Below, in pieces: positions 32,633 through 43,599 of a DNA stretch of 64,000 nt. The notes below the pieces were generated by a model. The model had not been told where the DNA came from. It ran no database searches and was given only the letters and a program-made list of their open reading frames with translations. Both the position numbers and the translations under genes were made by a program. The stretch comes from an uncultured Veillonellaceae bacterium (GTDB taxonomy: Bacteria > Bacillota > Negativicutes > Veillonellales > Dialisteraceae): assembly GCA_958348245.1 (NCBI GenBank), contig CATVYJ010000008.1, positions 12,769 through 76,768 of the forward strand, in the 5' to 3' direction. Each line of letters starts with the position of its first letter. Position 1 is the first letter of the stretch.

Positions 32633-33457
32633 TTATTTCCCGCTCTTTTTCACCACATCATTGATGGCGATAAGGTCCTTCAGGAGCGCTTCCAGCGAGG
32701 ACAGGTAAAGCATGTTCGTCGAATCGGAAAGCCCTTCCGGCGGATTGTCGTGCACTTCCATGAAGAATCCGTCCACGCCGGAGGCCGCCGCGGCCCGCGC
32801 GAGATAGGGAATGAATTCCCGCTGGCCGCCGGTGGAGGTGCCGTTGCCTCCGGGGAGCTGCACGCTGTGCGTGGCGTCAAAAATGACGGGGTAGCCGAAC
32901 CGGCGCATGATGGGGAAAGACCGCATGTCCACCACCAGATTGTGGTAGCCGAAGCTCGCTCCGCGCTCGGTCAGGGCGAGATTTTCATTGCCCGCCTCTT
33001 CCATTTTTTCGATGACGTTTTTCATGTCCTCAGGCGCCATGAACTGGCCTTTTTTCACGTTCACCGGTTTGCCCGTCTTCGCCGCGCCGTACACCAAATC
33101 GGTCTGGCGGCAGAGGAAGGCGGGGATCTGGATCATGTCGAGCACTTTCGCCGCCGGCTCGAGCTGGGTCACGTCGTGCACGTCGGAGAGCACCGGCACG
33201 CCCAGCTCTTCCTTGATGGACTGGAGAATGGCGAGGCCTTTTTCGAGGCCGGGCCCGCGGAAGGAATGGAAGGACGAGCGGTTCGCCTTGTCGTAGGAGG
33301 CTTTGAAAATATACGGGATGCCCAGCCGGTCGCAGATTTTCTTGATTTCCCGGCCGATCATGAGCGTGCGGTCATACCCCTCGATGACGCAGGGCCCCGC
33401 GATGAGGAAGAGCCGGCTGCCGTCGAGAGTGAGATTGCCTACGTGAATCGTTTTCAT
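32633..33457 (-). CDS. kdsA: 3-deoxy-8-phosphooctulonate (Kdo-8-P) synthase
   Basis: 274 residues. It condenses arabinose-5-phosphate with phosphoenolpyruvate. Family motifs are LIAGPCVIEG, FKASYDKANRSS, DVHDVTQ, KKGQFMAPEDM and FDATHSVQLPGG. A cysteine ligand of metal-dependent forms sits in IAGPCV, and ATHSVQ, MEVHDNPP hold the other ligand positions. It overlaps kdsB by 4 nt. Confidence 0.97.
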   Translation of the reverse strand: MKTIHVGNLTLDGSRLFLIAGPCVIEGYDRTLMIGREIKKICDRLGIPYIFKASYDKANRSSFHSFRGPGLEKGLAILQSIKEELGVPVLSDVHDVTQLEPAAKVLDMIQIPAFLCRQTDLVYGAAKTGKPVNVKKGQFMAPEDMKNVIEKMEEAGNENLALTERGASFGYHNLVVDMRSFPIMRRFGYPVIFDATHSVQLPGGNGTSTGGQREFIPYLARAAAASGVDGFFMEVHDNPPEGLSDSTNMLYLSSLEALLKDLIAINDVVKKSGK

Positions 33458-34188
33458 TTCGTTTCCGTCCTTTCAAAATACGCTTCCGCCTTCCGGAGAT
33501 CCTCTTCGGTATCGATGCCGATGCCCGGCGTTTCCTCGCGGATGACGCCGATTTTGTATCCCATCTCGAGCGCCCGGAGCTGCTCCAGCGATTCGGTCTT
33601 TTCGAGGGGCGTCTGGTCCATCTCCGCATAGGCAGCGAGGAAATCCCGGCGGTAGGCGTAGATGCCCACGTGCTTCAGCGGCGGCTCCGCAAAGGCATGG
33701 CGCGGATAGGGGATGAGGGAGCGCGAGAAATAGAGCGCATCTCCCCGGCGGCCTACCACCACTTTCACCGCCGCGGGGTCGTCGTATTCCTCCTCCGCAA
33801 GCGGCGTGGCCGCGGTGGCCATGTCGAGGTCGCTCCGCTCTTCGAGGAGCTCCGCGAGCCGGTCGATCACGTCCGGGTCGATCATGGGCTCGTCACCCTG
33901 TACGTTGACGATGATGTCAAATTCGGGATACTGCCGGATAACTTCCGCCAGCCGGTCCGTCCCGGTGGGGCAGTCCGGAGAGGTCATGACGGGCGTGCCG
34001 CCGAAGGCGCGCACTTCTTCCGCGATGGCGTCGTGGTCGGTCGCCACGAGCACTGCGTCGGGCACGCGGGCGAGGCGCGCCCGTTCGTAGACCCGGCGGA
34101 TGAGGGTCTTCCCGTGAATGAGGCGGAGCGGTTTGCCCGGCAGCCGCGTCGATTCGTATCTTGCGGGAATGATGCATGCGATTTTCAT
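33454..34188 (-). CDS. kdsB: CMP-Kdo synthetase (3-deoxy-manno-octulosonate cytidylyltransferase)
   Basis: 244 residues. It activates Kdo with CTP. MKIACIIPARYESTRLPGKPL is the N-terminal nucleotide site; VNVQGDEPMIDP and YFSRSLIPYPR are typical. The start at 34188 overlaps the lpxK stop as ATGA; the same frame stays open upstream through lpxK but that part is not coding in this frame. Confidence 0.97.
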   Translation of the reverse strand: MKIACIIPARYESTRLPGKPLRLIHGKTLIRRVYERARLARVPDAVLVATDHDAIAEEVRAFGGTPVMTSPDCPTGTDRLAEVIRQYPEFDIIVNVQGDEPMIDPDVIDRLAELLEERSDLDMATAATPLAEEEYDDPAAVKVVVGRRGDALYFSRSLIPYPRHAFAEPPLKHVGIYAYRRDFLAAYAEMDQTPLEKTESLEQLRALEMGYKIGVIREETPGIGIDTEEDLRKAEAYFERTETK

Positions 34189-35291
34189 AGGATGTCCTTT
34201 ACTGTTTCCGTGAATACCGCTTCCCCGTCGCCGGAGAAGGTCATTTCTATGCCCAGCACATACAGGGGCGACAGCGCGTCCGGATCGAAGGAGAGGCGCT
34301 CCCGGATCTTCACCGCATCTTTTTCGGTGACGACGATGGCGGAGGCGCCGCACGCCCGGGCTTCTTCTCCCGCGCGCCGGAGATCGCGCTCTTCGTAATC
34401 GTGATGATCCGGCAGGGCGAGCGCGCCCGCTACGGCAAAGCCCGCTTCTTCCGCGGTCTTTCGGAAGCCGTCGGGATTGCCGATGCCCGAAAGGAGGAAG
34501 ACCGTCTGATCCGGATTGTCCGGCAGCGGCTCCGTATGCGGCCACGAAGCAAGCGGCGTGAATGTCCGGGGCGCGTGGTCCGCTTCCACAATGGGCGCGG
34601 CGGGATTTTCCCGGCGGAGGCGCTCCCGGATGGCCGCCCGTTCGTCTTCGCCGGCCTGGCCCGCCTTGGTGAGGATGAAAAGCCCCGCCCGGGCGAGGGC
34701 GTCCATGGGTTCCCGGAGAAGGCCCCGGGGCAGCGCATGCCCGCCGCCGAAGGGATGGGTGCTGTCGATGAGGACAATGTCCAGATCCCGCGCGAGCCGC
34801 CAGTACTGGAAGCCGTCGTCCAGAAGGAGCACGTCCGCGCCGAGGGCTTTGGCCGCCGCGGCGGACACGATGCGGTCCCGTCCCGCAATGACCGGCACGC
34901 CGGGGAGCTTCCGGGCCATCATGTAGGGCTCGTCCCCCGCCGTTTCCTGCGTGACCCGGATACCGTCCCGGTCCGCCACGATGCCGCCGGTCTTTTCCAG
35001 CCCGCCTCGGTAGCCCCGGGTGAGCACGGCCGGCACGCGGCCCCCCGCCTGAAGGAGCGCGGCGAGCTTCATGATGCACGGCGTCTTGCCCGTGCCGCCG
35101 GCGGTGATGTTGCCCACGCTGACGACGGGGAGCCCCGCGCGAACGGCGCGGGAGAGGTCTTTTTCCCGCCGGGCCGCCACGGCGCGGAGGTAGGCTTTTT
35201 CCAGCAGGGAAAGCCCTCCCTGCGCGAGGCGGTCCGCTCCGCGGGGATGCTCCTCTTCCATCAGGCGCAGCACATAGGACTCAAGGCTCAT
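34185..35291 (-). CDS. lpxK: Tetraacyldisaccharide 4'-kinase
   Basis: 368 residues. It phosphorylates the 4' position of the lipid A disaccharide at the inner membrane. The P-loop is VGNITAGGTGKTP near residues 58-70, with LTRGYRG and LLLDDGFQY (DDGFQ signature). It overlaps waaA by 11 nt and kdsB by 4 nt. Confidence 0.95.
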   Translation of the reverse strand: MSLESYVLRLMEEEHPRGADRLAQGGLSLLEKAYLRAVAARREKDLSRAVRAGLPVVSVGNITAGGTGKTPCIMKLAALLQAGGRVPAVLTRGYRGGLEKTGGIVADRDGIRVTQETAGDEPYMMARKLPGVPVIAGRDRIVSAAAAKALGADVLLLDDGFQYWRLARDLDIVLIDSTHPFGGGHALPRGLLREPMDALARAGLFILTKAGQAGEDERAAIRERLRRENPAAPIVEADHAPRTFTPLASWPHTEPLPDNPDQTVFLLSGIGNPDGFRKTAEEAGFAVAGALALPDHHDYEERDLRRAGEEARACGASAIVVTEKDAVKIRERLSFDPDALSPLYVLGIEMTFSGDGEAVFTETVKDIL

Positions 35292-36611
35292 GGGGCGCCT
35301 CCTTCAGCTGCACATGGCACTGGCGGATGAGCGCTTCAAAGCATTCGATATTCCGCCGGGTCGCGCCCTGATTTTCCGCGACCACTTCCAGCGCCTTCCG
35401 GCCCATGGACGCCATGCGCTCCCTGTCGGCGAGAAGCGCCAGCAGCTGCTCCCGGAAATCTTTCTCGTCCTTCGCCATGAGGCACACGCCCCGCTTGCTG
35501 AGGAGTTCAAAGATTTCCCGGAAATTGAACATGTACGGGCCGACGATGACCGGTTTGCCGTGCGCCGCCGGTTCGAGGATATTGTGCCCGCCCACTTTGA
35601 CGAAGCTGCCGCCCACAAAAACCACGTCGGCCATGCTGTAGAGACGGCCCAGCTCGCCGATGGTGTCGAGGATGACCACCTGATGGGGCCGGCCGCTGTC
35701 GGCTCCCTGCCCCATTTCCGTGCGGCGGATGACGGAAAAGCCGTGCAGGAAGATCTGCGCCTTCACCTTGGCCGCGCGGGTCACTTCCCGCACCGCCAGG
35801 AGAAGCCGCGCGTCGGGATAGATTTTCAGCACTTCCCGGAAGGTGCGCAGGAGGATCTCTTCCTCTCCGCCGTGGGTGCTTCCCGCCACGAGAATGGGCC
35901 CCGCCCCGTCGAAGTGAAATTCCTTTTTCAGCGCGCGGCGCTCTTCTTCGGATACGGTGGCGTAGGTCTGGTCGTACTTCGTATTGCCCGTGACAAGGAT
36001 CCTGTCCGTGGGCGCGCCCATGGCGATGATGTGCTTCGCATCAAAGGAGGACTGCATGCAGAACCGGCGGATCTGCTGCAGCATTTTCTCCGTGAAAGGG
36101 CGGATCAGGGAATAGCGCTTCATAGAGCGGTCGCTGATGCGTCCGTTCATCATCATGACGGGAATGTGCCGCCGCCAGGAGAGGCGGAGGAAATTCGGCC
36201 AGAGCTCCGTCTCGATGAGAATGATCACTTTCGGATGAACGATCTTCACAATGCGGCTCGTGATGACCGGCAGGTCGAAAGGGAAGAAGATGTGCCCGTC
36301 CGCCTCGGGGATGATGCGCTGCGCCATTTTATGGCCCGTAGCGGTGACGACGGACACCACCACCATCTCGCCGGGGTATTTCCGCTTCAGCTCCCGCACG
36401 ATGGGGCTGGCCGCGACCACTTCGCCCACCGAGGCGGCGTGCACCCAGATGGCGTTGTGGTAGGCGATCTTCTCGAGGGTCGGCGTGGGCATGACCCCCG
36501 CGCTCTGCTTGAGCCGGTCGTAGAAGCCGTCTTCAAAAATCAGCCGGTACAGCAGCAGCGGGATCTGCAGGATCCAGTACGTCACGAGGCAAATGTTATA
36601 AAACCAGTACA

Positions 36612-36612
<1 letters not shown>
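35281..36612 (-). CDS. waaA: Kdo transferase (WaaA/KdtA, GT30)
   Basis: 443 residues. It transfers Kdo from CMP-Kdo to lipid IVA. One N-terminal membrane segment is followed by IWVHAASVGEVVAA, the GT30 signature with the catalytic Glu, IETELWPNF, STHGGEEE and FVGGSFVKVGGHNILEPAA (GT-B donor site). Whether it adds one, two or more Kdo residues cannot be told. Confidence 0.96.
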
Positions 36613-38364
<1,752 letters not shown>

Positions 38365-38375
<11 letters not shown>

Positions 38376-39507
38376 AGATTCCCTCCGCGGTGCGGAGCAC
38401 CAGCTCCGCCGTGCGGCGCACCGCTCCGCCTTCGCCGAGCGCCGTGCGCACTTCCCGTAATCCCTGTATATTGGCCTGACGGGCGTTTTCGTCGGTCAGC
38501 CAGGTATGCAGAATGGTATATATATTGCCGCCTGTCACCCGGTCCTGCAGGAGTTCGGGCGTCACTTCCCGATCGAGCAGAAGATTCGGCAGGCCGGCGT
38601 ACTTCACATGCACCAGGAGCTTCGCCAGCATCCACGTGACGGGCGCGAGCCGGTACGTCAGCACCGTGGGCAGCTCCATGAGCGCCGTCTCCAGCGTGGC
38701 CGTCCCGGACGACGCCGCGCAGGCGTGGCAGATCCGCATCAGGTCGTACTGGCGCCCTTCGGTCACTTTCACGGACAGTTCCGGCGCATCCGCCAGCATC
38801 CCGTCCAGCATTTCCCGGGGGATCGTCTCCGCCCGGGGCAGGAAAAACTGGCATTTCATGTCCCGATGAAGCCGGCGCGCCGCCTCGAGCATGACCGGCA
38901 GGAGTCCCGCCACTTCGTTTTTCCGGCTGCCCGGCATGAGGAGCACCCGCCGGGCGTCCCGGTCTGCCCCAAAATGCGTCAGCGCTTCGTCCTCCGTCAT
39001 GGAGGGCTTCACCACATCCGCCAGCGGATGGCCCACGAAGGTCACGCGGGCCCCGGCCCTGCGGTAGGCTTCCGCTTCAAACGGGAAAATGGACGCCACC
39101 TGCGCCACATCCCGCGCGATGGGCTTCGCCCGGCTTTTGTTCCACGCCCAGATGGTGGGCGCAATGTAGTATACGACGGGAATGCCCATCGTCTTCGCCA
39201 GATGGGCGATCTTCATATTGAATCCCGGATAGTCCACGCAGACCAGCACGTCGGGCTTTTCCCGCTCCATGGCCTCCCGCAGGAGATCCCGGAGGCGGAA
39301 AAAGAGCGGCAGATGCCGGATGACTTCCACCACGCCGATGATGCCCAGATCTTTGATGTCGTAGAGGATGCGCACCCCCGCGCGGGCCATGGCAGCGCCT
39401 CCCATGCCGAAGAGTTCCGCGTCCGGACAGAGCCGGCGGATCTCCGCCGCCACCGCAGCGGCGTGCATGTCGCCGGAGGCTTCCCCGGCGGAAAACATGA
39501 TTTTCAT
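38365..39507 (-). CDS. lpxB: Lipid-A-disaccharide synthase
   Basis: 380 residues, GT19. It joins UDP-2,3-diacylglucosamine and lipid X. MFSAGEASGDMHAA at the N-terminus, CVDYPGFNMKIA, YYIAPTIWAWNKSRAK and LLMPGSRKNEV are the standard motifs. It overlaps lpxI (4 nt) and msbA (11 nt). Its substrates come from the preceding gene product LpxI. Confidence 0.97.
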
Positions 39508-40322
39508 ACCTGTCCCTGCTCCACAGCCAGAATGACGATGCCTTTTTTATCCGCTTCGGCCAGCACCGCTTCTTTCTCCGCAAAGAGCGTGCGGTGCGCC
39601 TCGATGGCGAGCACCGAGCAGCCGCTTTCTTCCATGGAGCGCAGCGTCTGCAGCCCCACCGCGGGCACGTCGAAGCGCGTATCCTGCTTCGGCTTGGCAG
39701 TCTTCACCACCACCGCGCCGCCCCGGCCGAGTTCGCCGCCCCGCCGGATGCACGCGTCCGTCCCTTCGATGGCTTCGAGCGCCATCACCGCCTGGTTTTT
39801 CACCACCACGGTCTGTCCGATGTCCATGCCGCCCAGCAGCTTGGCCGTGGTGAATCCGTACGCCACGTCCTTCATCTGCGCTTCCGTGGGCCGCTTCTTC
39901 GTGAAGACCTGCGGCCCCGGCATGAGCGGCTTCAGATACTTCGTCTGATCCAGCACGGCGATGCCGTCTTTCGCCAGCTCGTCCACGATGGCCAGCATGA
40001 TGGTGTCGTCCTTGCGGTTCCGGAGCCGGTTCAGGAGTTTCAGCGCCCGCATATCCGGCAGGTGAAGCCCCTTGAAGAGCCACTCCTTCGTCACCTTGCC
40101 GAGCATGGTCACTTCCCGCACGCGCTCCTTCACGAGCGTCTTGATGATGGTATTGAGTTTCGCCACGTTGATCTCGTAGTACACGTCGGCGAGCTCCGCC
40201 AGACGCGGGTCCACGCCGGGAATCACCGCGACGCATACCACTTCGTATCCCTGCGACTGTACCGCCTGTAAAAACTCGACGGGCAGCGTCCCCACCCCGG
40301 CGAGCAGTCCAATTCGTTCCAT
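39504..40322 (-). CDS. lpxI: UDP-2,3-diacylglucosamine pyrophosphatase LpxI
   Basis: 272 residues, DUF1009 family. It makes lipid X and replaces LpxH in this group. IGLLAGVGTLPVEFLQAVQ at the N-terminus, MLGKVTKEWLFKG and GMDIGQTVVVKNQAVMALEAIEGTD are diagnostic. The start at 40322 has AGGAGG close by; upstream in-frame codons are leader. A TAAAAT -10-like box about 60 nt upstream (near 40380) marks the head of the operon. lpxA, lpxC and lpxD are not in the window. Confidence 0.95.
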   Translation of the reverse strand: MERIGLLAGVGTLPVEFLQAVQSQGYEVVCVAVIPGVDPRLAELADVYYEINVAKLNTIIKTLVKERVREVTMLGKVTKEWLFKGLHLPDMRALKLLNRLRNRKDDTIMLAIVDELAKDGIAVLDQTKYLKPLMPGPQVFTKKRPTEAQMKDVAYGFTTAKLLGGMDIGQTVVVKNQAVMALEAIEGTDACIRRGGELGRGGAVVVKTAKPKQDTRFDVPAVGLQTLRSMEESGCSVLAIEAHRTLFAEKEAVLAEADKKGIVILAVEQGQV

Positions 40323-40505
40323 ACGTTCCTCCTGCGGGCGCAGCGCGCTGCCTCCCCGAATCGATTGCATACATAGTTATTTTATCATAAAGCCCCGCCG
40401 CCTGCACCCGCGCGCGGCCGTTTCTCCGCAAAGCCCGCCGGCGTGCGTCTCCTGCTTTATTTTGCGCATTTTGCATGGTCATATCTTTTTTTATCATGCA
40501 TCGGC

Positions 40506-40534
40506 TTGCCGAATGCCGCCTCATGGAGTATACT
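40506..40534 (+). promoter_or_regulatory. Promoter of sstT
   Basis: TTGCCG at 40506-40511, 17-bp spacer, TATACT at 40529-40534. Confidence 0.8.
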
Positions 40535-40580
40535 ATTTGAAATTGCCCATCTGTAAGAAAAAGAAAAGGAGGATCGGGTT

Positions 40581-41831
40581 TTGTTCACAAGCATAAAAAA
40601 TACGCTCGCCCGCGTGGCGCTCATCAAGCAGATTGCCGTCGGTCTCGTGATCGGCATTCTCATCGCCATGTTCGTTCCGTCGCTGGTGCCGGTGCTCACC
40701 ATTTTCGGCGACCTTTTCGTACGCGCCCTGAAAGGGGTCGCGCCTGTGCTGGTCTTCTTCCTCGTCATGAATGCCATGGCGCAGAAGCGGGAAGGGGGCG
40801 ATGCGAATATGAAGCCGGTCATCCTGCTCTATCTGATCGGCACCTTCTGCGCGTCTCTCGTGGGCGTGTCCCTGTCCTTCCTCTTCCCGTCCACGCTGCA
40901 CCTCTCGGTGGCGGACGCAAACGTCAATCCGCCGAGCGGCATCGTGGAAGTGCTCCACGGCCTCGTCCTCTCCGTAGTGGACAATCCCGTATCCGCGCTC
41001 CTGAACGCGAACTACATCGGCATCCTCGCCTGGGCGATCATCATGGGCATCGCTTTCCGCAGCGCGGGCACGCCCGGCACGAAAGCCTTCCTTGACGACA
41101 TCGCCAAGTGCATCACCACCGTCGTGCAGTGGGTCATCCGCTGCGCCCCCATCGGCATCATGGGCCTCGTGGCGCAGTCCGTGGGCACGAGCGGCCTCTC
41201 CGCGCTCGTGAGCTACGTCCAGCTCCTGGGCGTGCTTCTCACCTCCTATTTCTTCGTGGCGCTCATCATGAATCCGCTCATCGTATTCCTGAATATCCGC
41301 CGGAACCCCTATCCGCTCGTATGGGCCACGCTCCGCGAATCCGCGGTGTACGCGTTCTTCACGCGCAGCTCCGCCGCCAACATTCCGGTGAACCTCAGCC
41401 TGTGCAAGCGCCTCGGCCTCAATCCCGACACATACACCATCTCCATCCCGCTCGGCGCGACGATCAATATGGCCGGCGCGTCCATCACCATTTCCGTGCT
41501 GGCCCTCGCGGCGGCGCACACCCTCGGCATCGTGGTGGATCTGCCCACGGCGCTCCTCCTGTGCATCGTCTCCACCATCGGCGCGTGCGGCGCGTCCGGC
41601 GTAGCGGGCGGCTCGCTCCTCCTCATCCCCGTGGCGTGCGCCTCCTTCGGCATCGGCAATGACATCGCCATGCAGGTGGTGGGCGTGGGCTTCGTCATCA
41701 GCGTCATCGAAGACGCGTGCGAAACCGCGCTGAACAGCTCGAGCGACGTGCTCTTCACCGCCACCGCGGAATTTGCGCAGCGCGCGAAGGAAGGCACGCT
41801 CACCGCGGCCGACCTCCGGCCCCGCCGTTAA
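40581..41831 (+). CDS. sstT: Serine/threonine:Na+ symporter SstT (DAACS family)
   Basis: 416 residues, eight membrane helices plus two hairpin loops. SSAANIPVNL, PLGATINMAGASI and GASGVAGGSLLLIPVA match the substrate and sodium sites of SstT-type transporters within the glutamate/neutral amino acid family. The start is TTG, set by AAGGAGG eight nt upstream. It is a single gene with a clear promoter and terminator, divergent from the LPS supercluster. Confidence 0.93.
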   Translation: MFTSIKNTLARVALIKQIAVGLVIGILIAMFVPSLVPVLTIFGDLFVRALKGVAPVLVFFLVMNAMAQKREGGDANMKPVILLYLIGTFCASLVGVSLSFLFPSTLHLSVADANVNPPSGIVEVLHGLVLSVVDNPVSALLNANYIGILAWAIIMGIAFRSAGTPGTKAFLDDIAKCITTVVQWVIRCAPIGIMGLVAQSVGTSGLSALVSYVQLLGVLLTSYFFVALIMNPLIVFLNIRRNPYPLVWATLRESAVYAFFTRSSAANIPVNLSLCKRLGLNPDTYTISIPLGATINMAGASITISVLALAAAHTLGIVVDLPTALLLCIVSTIGACGASGVAGGSLLLIPVACASFGIGNDIAMQVVGVGFVISVIEDACETALNSSSDVLFTATAEFAQRAKEGTLTAADLRPRR

Positions 41832-41849
41832 AAAATTTCACCGTCTTTG

Positions 41850-41877
41850 CCCGCGGCCCTGCGCCGCGGGATTTTTT
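41850..41877 (+). terminator. Terminator of sstT
   Basis: CCCGCGGC-CCTG-C-GCCGCGGG stem followed by six T residues. Confidence 0.9.
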
Positions 41878-41901
41878 CTGCCCGCACCGTCCGAACGCAC
41901 G

Positions 41902-41933
41902 AAAAAAGAGCCCCGCAAGGGAGCTCTTTTTTT
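41902..41933 (-). terminator. Terminator of the OmpM-type porin gene
   Basis: Minus-strand AAAGAGCTCCC and GGGGCTCTTTTTT arms with a short loop and T run. Confidence 0.8.
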
Positions 41934-41939
41934 CGTGTC

Positions 41940-43247
41940 TCAGAAGAAATAATTCAGCTCGATGCCGAAGGTGTCGTCCGGATCCGGCGTGCCGGAGACC
42001 TTCGATTCGCCGCCGAAGTAGTAGTACGCGTCCAGTTCCACGTTCCGCGCGACCGCGACGCCCGCCTTCGCCATCCAGAATTTCGCGCCCGACAGGATGG
42101 ACGCTTCCAGCTGGTCCGTCATATCCCAGGCAGAATTGCCGCCGAGGTACGCCCTTTCGTCCATGTCCGCATAGTGCAGGCTGACGGAGAAGGAACCGGG
42201 CGTTTCCACATCCACTTCGCCGTACGTGAGGCCCGCGGTCCACAGGGCCGCGTCGTCCGTGAAGTCGTCCGCATGCTTGATATAGTCGCCGTCAATGACG
42301 AAGCCGGCCCCCACGGGGATGGCCGCGCCCACGCCCCAGACCTTTACATCGTCCGCGTGGAAGGACTGGGCGCCCACCGTGAAGTCGCCGCTCGACGCGT
42401 ATTTCAGGTAGAACGCGGAGAGATCCACCGCATCGGCGATGCTGCCGCCGGCCTTCACATACCACGCGTCGTAGTCGTGCAGGTTGTACGTGAGACCGGT
42501 GCCGTCCAGATCGTCCACGCCGCCGTCGAAGCGTCCGTAGCCCGCGCTGATGTAGAAGGCGTCCGTGCCGTAGGAAGCGGACACGCCGTCGAAGTATCCG
42601 TCCTCATCCATGAAGATGCCCGTCTGGGAGAGGCCCACGCCCATGCGGCCCAGGTCGAGCGTGAAGCGGTCCGTGGGCGCATAGACGGCGTGGATGCGGT
42701 CCATGGTGACGTCCCCGTCGTCTTCGCCGTCAATGTACGCGTCATTGCCCTTCAAGTCCGCTTCCGCCACCATGCGGCCTTCCACGGTGACCTTGTCGTT
42801 CACCTGCGCCGACAGGTTCAGGCGGAGACGCGCGCCGTACGAGTCGTCCCCGTAGTCGCCGTGATCCTGATACTGCATGCGGGCGTCGCCGCTCCAGGAA
42901 ATATTGCCCACTTTCTTTTCCAGATTCGACACACGCACGCCGAGGCTGTCCAGTTCGTCCGCGTATTCCGCAGCCAGTTTGTCAATGGCCGCGCGCTGCT
43001 CCGCATTGTACTGGTCTTCCTTCGCCATGAGGCGCGCCGTGATCTGCGCCATTTCATAGCGGGTGATGGACGTCTGTCCCTTGAAAGTGCCGTCCGGATA
43101 GCCTTCTACGATGCCCTGTTCGGACAGGTCCGCCACCGCCTGGTACGCCCAGTCGGAAGTGGACACGTCGGAAAACGGATTGGCCGCCGAGACGGACGCC
43201 CCTGCGGCAAGCGCTGCGGCCGCCGCCATCGCAAGAATTTTTTTCAT
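41940..43247 (-). CDS. OmpM-type outer membrane porin with SLH domain
   Basis: 435 residues. Signal peptide (ASVSAAN), one SLH domain at about 25-80 (NPFSDVSTSDWAYQAVADLSEQG, ITRYEMAQITARLM), a short coiled coil (85-110), then alternating amphipathic strands ending in aromatic residues and a C-terminal Phe (IELNYFF), a beta-barrel. In Negativicutes such proteins tie the outer membrane to peptidoglycan polyamines through SLH while forming a porin. ATG at 43247 is chosen because AGGAG lies eight nt upstream; an ATG two codons earlier is too close. Confidence 0.92.
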   Translation of the reverse strand: MKKILAMAAAAALAAGASVSAANPFSDVSTSDWAYQAVADLSEQGIVEGYPDGTFKGQTSITRYEMAQITARLMAKEDQYNAEQRAAIDKLAAEYADELDSLGVRVSNLEKKVGNISWSGDARMQYQDHGDYGDDSYGARLRLNLSAQVNDKVTVEGRMVAEADLKGNDAYIDGEDDGDVTMDRIHAVYAPTDRFTLDLGRMGVGLSQTGIFMDEDGYFDGVSASYGTDAFYISAGYGRFDGGVDDLDGTGLTYNLHDYDAWYVKAGGSIADAVDLSAFYLKYASSGDFTVGAQSFHADDVKVWGVGAAIPVGAGFVIDGDYIKHADDFTDDAALWTAGLTYGEVDVETPGSFSVSLHYADMDERAYLGGNSAWDMTDQLEASILSGAKFWMAKAGVAVARNVELDAYYYFGGESKVSGTPDPDDTFGIELNYFF

Positions 43248-43337
43248 TGTCATCGCTCCTTTGCGAAAAACACGGAAATGACGCCGCCCAAATATTCTAT
43301 ATGCCTTGTATTATTTTTAGGCGGACTTAACATGAAT

Positions 43338-43366
43338 ACTATATCAAATCCACCGCATTCTGTCTA
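43338..43366 (-). promoter_or_regulatory. Proximal promoter of the OmpM-type gene
   Basis: TAGACA at 43361-43366, 17-bp spacer, TATAGT at 43338-43343 on the minus strand. Confidence 0.65.
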
Positions 43367-43382
43367 CCGAGCAGCAGATTCT

Positions 43383-43401
43383 GCGATTGATAATCATTTC
43401 T
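43383..43401. promoter_or_regulatory. Fur-box-like site before the OmpM-type gene
   Basis: GATAATCATT at 43389-43398 is identical to the core of the Fur consensus; over 19 positions I count about 13 matches. It lies just upstream of the proximal promoter. Weak evidence by itself. Confidence 0.3.
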
Positions 43402-43451
43402 ATTACCGTTTCTTCATGTTTTCTATAGCGCGCGCCGCTTTCTCGTTTCTT

Positions 43452-43479
43452 ATTATATCATTAAATTTTAATTTTCAAA
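43452..43479 (-). promoter_or_regulatory. Possible distal promoter of the OmpM-type gene
   Basis: TATAAT at 43452-43457 with TTTGAA 16 nt upstream in a very A+T-rich stretch. It would give a leader of about 200 nt. Confidence 0.45.
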
Positions 43480-43564
43480 GAGAAATATAATTTTTCTCCA
43501 ATTTTCTGCCATTTCAGTCCCGCTTTCCCCGCTCCCGCTTCAAAACCGGCTCAAATGGCGGCGC

Positions 43565-43594
43565 AAAAAAAGAACCGCCCGCAGGCAGTTCCTT
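43565..43594 (-). terminator. Terminator of the DUF4153-GNAT unit
   Basis: Minus-strand GGAACTGCC-TGCG-GGCGGTTC followed by seven T residues. Confidence 0.85.
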
Positions 43595-43599
43595 TCCCT

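Noticed and set aside
33454..35079. Long kdsB frame open through lpxK
   Set aside because: Only the last 244 codons match CMP-Kdo synthetase; the rest is lpxK read in another frame.
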